In this document: positions 54,815 through 64,000 of the stretch, piece by piece | Position numbering within the stretch: position 1 is the stretch's first letter | How the letters are laid out: each line of letters opens with the position of its first letter | NCBI GenBank assembly: GCA_030737835.1 | Contig: CM060853.1 | Span: forward strand, 8,020,134-8,084,133 | DNA length: 64,000 nt | DNA from: Acorus gramineus | Lineage: Eukaryota > Streptophyta > Magnoliopsida > Acorales > Acoraceae | Reading direction: 5' to 3' | The notes under the pieces: model-generated | What the model was told of the DNA's origin: nothing | What the model saw: the letters and a program-made list of their open reading frames with translations, nothing else | The model's database searches: none | Position numbers and translations under genes: made by a program

Positions 54815-57800
54815 ATGATTTTAATGGCTTCCATGGCTTCTTTGTGCCCCTCCCACTGTTTTTTCTACTCAACTCGAGGAACCCAGAAAGCAAATTCACT
54901 CATCTTCAGAACCCATGCTGTAAAAATCACATCTCTCTCTCTCTCTCCCTTACACAATACTGTTTTTTTGAAGCTTGGAAAATCAAATATCAGTTTCTCT
55001 TCCTGAATGGAACCCATAGTTTGTAATTCTGTATTTAATGTCTTTGGGAGTTCTTTTGGTGGTTTTTATGTTATACTACATGAAATTCATTGTCTTGCAA
55101 TTTATAATAATTGTGACATACAGATTGTGAGAAGGTTTTCTTAGTATACATTTTGAGTTGATCTTTCTCCCTATTTCACTTCTGCTCTAGACTGAGGAAT
55201 GCATATATATTACACTTATTGTTTAATATTTGTTAATTTAATAAACTTATCAAGGGATTACATATATGAAGCAAAGTTTTTGGGGGTGTATGTAATAGTT
55301 TATATATGCAGTTGGCCATAATTATTCAGCATTGTTATTTGTAGACACAAGAAGATCGCTTGGATTTGGATCCACAATCATTGATTTTTCATTCATTCTC
55401 ACTGCATATATTTCCTTGACTTTGGGTCATTCGCCTCGTCTGCGTTCTGCATTTGTTGATATAGTTATTGTGATTGAGAAATAAAATTTTTGCAGGTTTC
55501 TAGCGTTACAGCACCAAGTTTGTGTCAGTGGGAGATTATGAAAAATTCTAATAATTTGCTTGATGGACACCAAAGAGAAGGTGAATGGAGCACCCTTGGT
55601 GCTGATTTGAACTACTGGATAAGGCACATTCGTCCTGTGCAGGTACAGATAAGGTGTGGGCTTAAATCGCCGATTTTCCTTTGGTGGTTTATAACATGAA
55701 TTCATTTCCATTTGGTGGTTCACTATAGAATATTTTTATATTCTTTGATAATTTTTGCACGACTTGAGATTTGTCATCCCTTGACACTGTTGCAGTGGTA
55801 CCCTGGTCATATTGCAAAAACAGAAAAGGAACTCAAAGAACAGCTAAAGCTAATGGATGTTGTCATAGAGGTTCGAGATGCAAGAATACCTTTGGCCACT
55901 AGTCATCCTCAGGTGAACTTTCAATTTTGTCATATAGCAGATAAAATGATCTTTTCAGTTAACTTAAATATGACTTATTCCTGGTCTTTTGACTTCTTAA
56001 TTTGTTATCATTGGTTAGATGGATGCATGGTTAGGTAATCGCAAAAGAATTTTAGTTTTAAACAGAGAAGATATGATATCTACAGCGGATAGAAATGCTT
56101 GGGCTTCCTTTTTTTCTCATCAAGGAATAAAAGTTATTTTTGCCAATGGGAAACTTGGGATGGTACGGCAACACGCTTCATTTATGAACTTTAGCTAGGT
56201 TGGTCCGTGCATTGTGGATTAGAATATCATACTAATTTTTGGGTCTTATTGTAGGGCTCAGTAAAACTAGGAAGACTTGCAAAATCGTTAGCAATTAATG
56301 TGAATTCCAAGCGCAGATCCAAAGGGCTCCTTCCTCGTCCGGTAACTGTCATGGATCTTTAAGAATTCTGCCTTATGTTGTATCTGTTGCATCTGATTGC
56401 TTGCTCTTGTCTAAGCTAATAATTGCCTCTGTGATATGTCATTAGTAAATGTATTGGTTACATGTGTAATGTAGTTTAATAGCAGTGCATTTATTCATTG
56501 TCCTGATGGAGAAAGCTGGTTTGAACCCCACCACTGGCTTCTTGTTTCAACATTTCAGTTACTGAATATGTTTATCTGAACCAGTTAGGTGGTTTCACTG
56601 ATCCATGTGTACTGGGATTTCAGTAATGCCAAGCCCTCTAGAATAAAATGATGGTATGTGGTCATATATTTATCCCGGTTATTATTTCATGTTACAGGTC
56701 CGAGCAGGGATTGTTGGTTATCCTAATGTTGGTAAATCATCATTGATCAACCGATTACTAAAGCGTCGCATGTGTACAGCTGCTCCAAGACCCGGTGTTA
56801 CAAGGGAATTGAAGTAAGCTCATCTATCTTTAGACATTCATGAATATTTTAATGTATGAATATATGTAAATGCAACAACTAATATTATATCGTAATTTTA
56901 CTGGATGCATCATATCTATGTAAAACTTATGTGAAGATTTTTGTTTGTCTAATATGGTTCTCTCCTTGTATACCGTTTTCACTATTTTACTTGTAAAGAT
57001 GGGTCCGTTTTGGGAAGGATCTGGAGTTGCTAGACTCTCCTGGCATATTGCCTATGCGAATTAGTGATCAAACAGCAGCAATCAAGCTCGCAATATGCGA
57101 TGACATTGGTGAAAGGTCATATGATGTGTCGGATGTGGCTGCAATTCTTGTACAGATGCTGGTGAGGCTACCAGAAGTAGGTATGTTGCTGATGCTTATA
57201 ATTTTATTTTTTGAAGATCTTGCAGGTTATTAACCTCCTGAGGAAATCTAAGTGGTTTCATTTAAGGCACAAAGATTGCAATGTTGTATGGGAAAATTTC
57301 TAAAAATCATTAGAGAATAGTTAATTGTGAACATCAGACATGTTAAGTGTACGTATACCTCAACTTTATTTCATTCAAAAACCAGTACACAAAATGAGAG
57401 AAACATGGTTTGAATTTGTGGTTCCTCAACCCATGGATAAGGTTGAATCTTTGTGCAGTTCATGTATATTGTGAATTATATAAAACCTATTAACCTAGTC
57501 GATGATGACAAAAGCTTTGTTCTTCGGTTAGAAGATTTATTGTAGTGTAGACAATGTCATCATCGTGTTACCATCCAATATGTTGAAATTTATTACTGGG
57601 CCAAAGCTCAATTGAATTTATGTTGCATTATCAACCTAGATGTTTTCTCCAAGCTTTAGTTATTAAAGGAAAGGCATTTGATTTGTTTTCCTAATAGGTC
57701 ATATCAAATTCCGAATGAAAAATCCCCAATAAAAAAAAATTATGAAAAATGAATGTAAACTAGAACGGTATTTAATATATTGTAACCACTTTTAAAGATC

Positions 57801-58857
57801 ATAAGTTGTTATTACTTATTACTCAGACCTCCAGATGAGAAGTTCTTTAACACTTTATAAATATAGAAAGAACCTCTTCCACTTCTTTTTTTCAAGTTTC
57901 CAAGCTTTTTGTTGTTTTTTCTCAAAAGAAAAAAAGCTTTTGTTGTTTAAATTCCCAAAATAAGTGTTAAGCAGACCACATGAACGAGCTTTGAAAAAAA
58001 AAATTATTTATCTTCCTTGATCAAAGGAGTTGCTTTTCTTTTGTCTCTAGATTCCTTTTTATAGATTCTAAGACTGTTTATTCTATCAAAGAGCCACCAA
58101 TGTAGTTGACGTGTGGGAAATCTTTTTTAAGCTTGCCTCTTGTATGCAAATCCACTTCTTACCGTATATTATGGATGTACATATCTTCATCACATATTTC
58201 AACAAATGATCATGTTAAGCTATGTCAAAAAATTTATGCATTCCTGAATTTTATAATAAGATTAACACTCTTTGGTTCTTCCCATTAGACCTCTTCAGTG
58301 TCTGCGTACTGATTATGGCTTATGTTATTCATGCAAGCATACTTTTCGTTGTTATGTCCATCATATGAATGTGTTATATACCATCATTATACATTGTCCC
58401 GCACTATCCACGAGCTTTCATGGATCCTTCTCAAAGTTCATCCTGATTTTTAGTTACCAACATCATCTATAATAAATTCATAGTAAAGGCAACTTGATTT
58501 TTTGTTAATGCATTTTGTCATGTTTGAGCTCCTGTTTTGATGTGCTTAATTTGGACTTTGACAGGTTCCGAACCTCTCTACAACAGGTACAAAATCGATG
58601 TCGATGGAAACTGTGGCAAAACGTATGCAACCACGCTTTTAACCTTCTCTCAATGAATCTCCCAAAATATTTTCTTCCTTAAATGGTGGTAGACTTGACT
58701 AATTGACATGAAATTTCACTTTGGCAGATTTATTGAGAAACTCTCTCGCCAATTGTTCAATGGAGATGCTAATCAGGCAGCGTTTAGAGTACTGACAGAC
58801 TTCCGTAAGGGAAGGTTTGGTTGGAATGCGTTGGAGAGGCCTCCAATGGTGCTGTAG
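54815..58857 (+). CDS. DGP3: Chloroplast-type DAR GTPase (RbgA/YlqF family), nine exons
   Basis: A complete spliced gene, about 361 residues. Exons: 54815-54919 (donor least certain), 55496-55642, 55796-55912, 56019-56162, 56255-56341, 56698-56813, 56999-57180, 58565-58622, 58728-58857; all junctions keep frame and have GT/AG. A Ser/Thr-rich N-terminus resembles a plastid transit peptide. [13 protein letters not shown] (85-97) is followed by the DAR motif (112-114). A circularly permuted GTPase domain then has G4 NRED (138-141), G1 GYPNVGKSS (207-215), G2 PGVTR (232-236) and G3 DSPG (251-254), ending in [20 protein letters not shown]. Relatives such as bacterial RbgA act in large ribosomal subunit assembly, and the Arabidopsis DGP3 (EMB3129) is plastid-targeted. 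Close match across its length. Intron 7 is the longest, about 1.4 kb. Start alternatives are 54824 and 54833, in the same frame. Confidence 0.93.
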
Positions 58858-60180
58858 AAGTTGATTTTAGTACACATCATAGGCAAAGCAACTGCTTACA
58901 AATTTCCATGGAACTGTCATCCAACCAATGGCCTCAAGGAAAAGCAAAACCGATCCGGTCATCATTGGCCAGGGTTTGATCTTTTTAGAAAAATATTATA
59001 CTTAGTCATTCCTGCAATCACTTTTACAGGCGGCACACGGTTTGATTTTTTTGCATTTGAAATTTACTTGTCTAATGAATTACATACTTTTACAAAAATA
59101 AAGTACATATCAAAGGAGTTGATATCGTGCATTTTAGCGTATGTACTAACATAATGGAATATACATACTTTGTTGAATGATTTCGTTTAATGAATTGCAG
59201 AAGTGTCAAGTGCAAGTACCTTTTGTATAAAACTTACAATGTGAAGATTATTACTAGATCTCTTTATGTGTTCACTGATTTCAAAAATGGTGATCTTCAT
59301 GTTTTGATGATAATGCATATAGCTTTCACATTTTGTGGAATGAATAGCTAACTTATCGTTTTACATACATAGTAGAAGAAAAACTATTTTGTTTATACAA
59401 ATTGTGATGCGTTGACTGACTGTAAACAGTACTGCAAAATGGAGTATATCAGCACCATTTTTCACAATGCTTGAACCATGAAGATCAGTGAGACTTGAAT
59501 TTCAGAGTTGTTTGAATCTCAGATATCAAAGGTTCATATATGGGTCAAATTTCTTCCAGACAATTTAACAATGAGGGCTTTATCTCAAGAAACCACATCC
59601 TTAATTTTTTATGTATACATTTGTTTATAGGTAAACAATAGAATTTGAATACAATACCTCATGGTTAGAGCAAGGTGTATATACCTCCATTAAAAAATAA
59701 AAAATATCCACTCTTAAAAAAATAAAAATCCAAAGAAACACCTCATTAATAAAATGAGACTGCATGCAAAATTAGAAATAAAGACATTGCGTTCTTACCA
59801 TCCTTTGTGAGACAGACAGTTTCCTTGGATGTTAGGGCCTTGAAAATGTATTCCTTAATTTTTTTTTTAACAAAAAAAAAAACTTGAGCTGGAGATGGGG
59901 GAATAAACCTTCATTAGATTGCCTTGCACATGCACTACCCATGCAAAAAACATCATATCCCTCACTCCCAATCTTAGCATATAATCAAAACAACCTCCTA
60001 TAATACACATCACCATGACCTTCACCAGATCCCCGTTACTTACAAAACACATCAATCCCACCAACTCATGCTCCTATCTTACATGAAATTCTCCCCTCAA
60101 ACTTGTCCACTGGTTCTCCTAAAATTTCTGAGTCCAACGAATACGTGGAGCCGCCGACTAAGAGCCACAAACAAAGGTAA
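58858..60180. other. Convergent intergenic between DGP3-like and PSI genes
   Basis: Both neighbours end here, so it holds two 3' untranslated regions. 59780-60080 is the uninterrupted partner of the block at 46074-46560. Fragments of MITE vocabulary occur near 59060-59200. No further gene is supported. Confidence 0.6.
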
Positions 60181-62088
60181 TCACAAGCTCCTCAAAGTGT
60201 CTACTCTATCAATGACATCCAAGGCCTTTATCCTATCAATGTCGAAATCTATGACTGGAACCATGGATGGCCTCCTCGTCGTAAGCAAGTCTTTCTTACT
60301 CGCGCTGCTTGTCGGAGAATGGTTGCTGCTCTTACTCAACCTGCTGTGTTTGCTGAGTCTCGTTCTCGCGGTGTCAAATTCCTGGCTTTTGCTTATTCCT
60401 GGTGTCAGCTTCCGGTGGCTCACATCTCGCAACATTTCTTGATCTTCTTTTGTAAGAACAGGTGGGGTGATGGTTTTATTTGTAGTCAGTGAAACCCTTA
60501 GTGTCTTCTGAGTCGGGGAGCGGATGGGGGACTTGATGGGAGACCTGATGCCTCCATTTGAACCTCGAGACTGGCTGATGAGATGATGAAGCCACACAAC
60601 TAAGTCAAGTATGTAAGCTTCGGTCTTTTCTTTTTCAGCGTGGTGGAGTGTTTCTATACGGATTAAGTCAGTTTGTCCAGCTGGTTTTCGGTTCATCTCG
60701 GGCCTAATAAAAACATAGTACCACAATTAAACGATTCTCATGCATACAAGAAAACAAAAAGATAATGGTTACTGACCCTGTATTTGCCCATTCTCCAACC
60801 CATCCGAAACCATGATGCGCCCTGATTTAGATAACACAGCCAATGAAGTTTAGACACCCAAAATAAAATAACTGAGTAATTTAAATATATTTTATTTCAG
60901 TGATAACGATTCCAGAAAAAAAATGCTAATGGTTTACTTTGTGGTGTTTGCAGCAATGGGTACAAGCCACCGCAAAGTTTTCTCCATTTCGGCTTTGATT
61001 TGGGGAACGGTTAGCTGTAAGCATATAAGAATGGAACAAATTATCAGTGTAAATTGAAAGGTGCACAATGATTAAGTTCTTTTTAATTAGGGAGCTCAAT
61101 TTTCAAAAGTTAAACTTGAGAGATGGTACAAAAAAATTTCAAACATATGTATGGTACCTCTTCCTTGACATGGAAGGCTTGTAATTTGGAACGAAGAGCT
61201 GACTTAATACACGGCGGTAGTCCTTGATACAACGCATCTCTTGAATTTGGAGGCACGGAACTTGATCGAGATACCTGTCAAATTGTGAACAAAGGCTCAG
61301 CCCCACAATTCAATGTGAAATTGTCCAAGAGTGTACGGTGATATTACAACATCAATGGGCAGATTAATATATTAAAAAATTCATGACTTGCAGACAACTC
61401 AATCTATTCTATTAAACGATCAAACATAGTTTTGGTATCTATATAATGATCAGTTACATGTTTCTGTGTTTGGATTTACAATCGTGTTGTCTAGCATGTG
61501 ATGCATGTAGTTATAGAAACATTACCAAGCATAGTTTCTCACTAATCTTAATGGAAACTCCCCTTACACATGGGAAGTTTCAGCGCCCTTCACACCCTCC
61601 AACACCACGTGTGTAAAAGTGAAAATTAAAGAAAGTAGATTCACACTGTGGTCCCTTTACACTAGAGAAAATATCCCATTATAAAATGCCTCGACCAAGA
61701 AGTCCCTAAATTATTTTATTTGCACAAGTTTTCTACTTTATATGACAGCATGAGCCATGTCATGACAAAATTATAGACAAATTATTGACTTCCAAAACAA
61801 CTTTACTCATTAAAAAGTTTGCTTTATTCAAAAATTTTAACATGGCAGATGTTAGATAAATTACATATAAGTAAAATGAAGAGTAATCTGCAAAAAAAAA
61901 TATCAATATGGAAGAACTCAATAAATATAATAAAACAAAACTACATTAACAAGCCATATGGGATAACTTCAAGAACAATCAACTCACAAGAGTATCAATT
62001 TGACTAATAATATTTGCATAGTGCAGCGAGAGCCCGGCAGATCCCAATCTTTGACAAGTAGTGAAGGATTTCACCGGTTGGTCCACAT
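60181..62088 (-). CDS. PSK SIMULATOR (PSI) protein, C-terminal exons; 5' part outside window
   Basis: Five last exons on the minus strand: 62088-61988, 61274-61158, 61014-60938, 60821-60777 and 60703-60181. They encode about 286 residues. Junctions keep frame with GT/AG. Segments in order: RLGSAGLSLHYANIISQIDT, SRSSSVPPNSRDALYQGLPP, LTVPQIKAEMEKTLRWLVP, AHHGFGWVGEWANTG, then RKPAGQTDLIRIETLHHAEK, EAYILDLVVWLHHLI, the serine-rich SPIKSPIRSPTQKT, LTKEDQEMLRDVSHRKLTPG, SKSQEFD and the terminus IDFDIDRIKALDVIDRVD. This is the DUF668 region and tail of the Arabidopsis PSI1-3 family, linked to phytosulfokine-related growth control. The N-terminal DUF3475 part and start lie beyond 64000. It reads as intact. 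Confidence 0.92.
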
Positions 62089-64000
62089 CTACAACATTGA
62101 TTAAAGAAAAACTAATGTCGTTATCAAAGTATAGCAAACATTCAATTGAACCATGCCATCAACAAGAGATCTTTAGAGATAGATTTCTCACTTCAGCTAC
62201 ATTTCCATTCTGGTGAAAGGTTTTATTAACATGAATTTTAATAAGAAATACATCAAATCAGATCCCCATACAATTCTTTAGTCCTTGATCTTAAATGAAT
62301 AGAGAAATAGAATATGGGTTGCCCCCATAACAGAGCATCAACATTTATGTTCTCAACCTTACTGAAATTCCATCAAATGACAGATAATTTTGTCCCTGAA
62401 TCTAGGTACAACCAACTAGTGCCTTTTTTTTCTTTTCCTATTGAAATTCTGCCATGGTTCAATTTCAGTTCATAATTTTGCAGAGATAATCAGTTTGGTA
62501 TCACCAAAATAATAAGAATCATAATAACAACAATGACAATAACTGTAACAATAATAACAGTACTAATAATAATGATAATGATGATATTGGTATCTCTATT
62601 CATAACAATAGTTAGACTTTGGCCCCTCAGAAACCACATTTCAAAACAGCTCTTTTTTAAAAGCTACTCTCAGCTAGCTTTTCATGACAGGTTTTTTTTT
62701 TCCACAAAAAACAAAATCCAAATAACAAAACAAAACATTTGGAACCAGTTACCTGGAAACTGATTTTGCGAAAAGCAGAATCAGTTTAACAATTGGTTCC
62801 AAATGATGCATAAATTAGGTGGCAGCAAAACAACCATAACTTTGATGCATGGAAGAATATAATGTGATGACTGGATTTTTCTTTTTCTATAAAAGGAGAG
62901 GAGAAAATATATAGTAACATGTTACTCAATAAGAAAATTAAACAAAGGCACATAACAAAACTATAACACCATTCGAATTATGTTGTTGACCATGATTTGG
63001 TGCTCCTCATCTGTTTATCAATGATGAAAGCTGATAAATGCCTCCAAATTTGCTTCTGAGACAAAAAAATATGCTAACAATATGGTATAAGATAAGAAAA
63101 AAACACTACATTATCTACTGATGCAGAAAAAGAAAATCAGGCTTCCATATTTGAAGAACTTGAAAATCCAAATGGTGGCCAAAACCATGATTGGGTTTTG
63201 AACGAAATGTGGAAAGACATTAAGAGGTTGGAAAAGTGAGGCCCAGTAATGATACTCCTACCCAGCAGTAACATAATAAATAACCAGTTGGACCGCTTGT
63301 GGTTTGAGAATGGCAACATTAGTTAGAGGCAATATCACATCAAATAAACTAGTCTATAGGGCAAAGGGACAATTTATTAAATGCATGCAATATAATATAT
63401 GTCAAAATTACAATACTTGATATGCATCCATTCATTACTAATTTCAGAGCAGTAATCCTCTTATCTATATCTTATCTTTAATATTAAGGAACATCCAGAA
63501 AAGGGAAACATAAAATTGCTCAAGCTCATTCCAATTGTCGTATTGTTATCCATAATACATCTAGCACATCTAACAAAGTCAATCTCGTCAAACCTATTTC
63601 AGAATTAAAACCAAATTTCTTTCATCTATAATCCATATTAAACATCACCATGTTCCCATGTTTCTGCAAACAACCTGTTACATATAGCTTTGTGTGAAAT
63701 TAACTAACTCACACGTACCACAACGCCATGATATAAGGTGTTAACTTTTGCCTTTGGAGGCTAGGCACTGTGATGAAAAATTATAGCTCAATGTAGTACT
63801 CTCAAAATAATGGCATCTATACTCCAATTGGTGCCATAAATAAGTCACATATATTATCCAGAACCAGCAAAAACTATAACTTTGAAGCTTTTTTTCGATA
63901 TAAAAAAAAATCAATAGAAACTATGTATTGTAAAGGAGGGTAGTAATCATTTTCTGTTTGAAGAATGAAATGGCAATCCACTAGGGAAATAAAAGACAAG
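62089..64000 (-). other. Intron of the PSI gene (continues past window)
   Basis: The exon at 61988-62088 starts in mid-codon, so an upstream exon must exist. I searched this stretch for the family's LHLEIHEAFG-type segment on the minus strand and did not find it. The sequence is AT-rich with an AAT/ACA microsatellite at about 62508-62585 and no coding similarity. This implies an intron longer than 1.9 kb. Confidence 0.6.

Noticed and set aside
59867-60064. 65-residue minus-strand frame with LVKVMVMC
   Set aside because: Shared with 46 kb but interrupted differently in each copy; better treated as a duplicated non-coding block.
1-64000. CRISPR arrays, operons, ribosome-binding sites, prophage
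   Set aside because: Spliced genes, TATA boxes and plant protein families show a plant nuclear genome; no such features are expected or seen.

Overview
This is a nuclear flowering-plant sequence. It is very AT-rich, holds a few small plant genes, and its intergenic DNA is packed with short transposon remnants. The sharp contrast between GC-rich, mostly intronless genes (dirigent and F-box genes) and AT-rich surroundings looks like a monocot or an early-diverging lineage. That placement is inference only.

Host genes are sparse. Three intronless dirigent (DIR) genes lie on the minus strand at 20.7, 38.6 and 50.3 kb, with decayed dirigent pieces at 37.6, 38.3 and 46.8 kb, so the locus has repeatedly gained and lost copies. 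A one-exon F-box/kelch-type gene is at 30.3 kb (+). A complete nine-exon chloroplast-type DAR/RbgA GTPase gene (DGP3-like) runs from 54.8 to 58.9 kb (+). The last five exons of a PSK SIMULATOR (PSI, DUF668) gene lie at 60.2-62.1 kb (-), and its 5' part lies beyond the window.

5.7-18.5 kb: a family of eight related, apparently non-coding units is clustered here. Four are full and four are reduced. The full ones keep a foldback whose loop-proximal base pairs co-vary, a shared leader block and, in at least two, a TATA-like box at a similar position. It is the best candidate for something undescribed: a small-RNA-type locus or a locally amplified foldback element.

9.3-10.7, 19.4-20.0 and 33.3-33.6 kb: GC-rich islands flanked by related long terminal inverted repeats, which looks like one Pack-MULE family. 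The first carries an inverted pair of C2H2 (ZAT-type) zinc-finger gene fragments. The second has a perfect 9-bp target-site duplication.

21.7-25.4 kb: a 3.2-kb non-autonomous DNA element nested inside a smaller hAT-like element, with internal tandem repeats. 36.6-39.5 kb: serial tandem duplication of a dirigent 3' end. 42.8-49.3 kb: two SINE copies with clear target-site duplications, a duplicated block interrupted by a solo LTR, and several MITEs. 51.3-52.5 kb: a 596-bp tandem duplication. The rest is AT-rich DNA with MITEs. I saw no tRNA, rRNA or CRISPR features.

All coordinates of repeats without target-site duplications are approximate, because they come from reading by eye.
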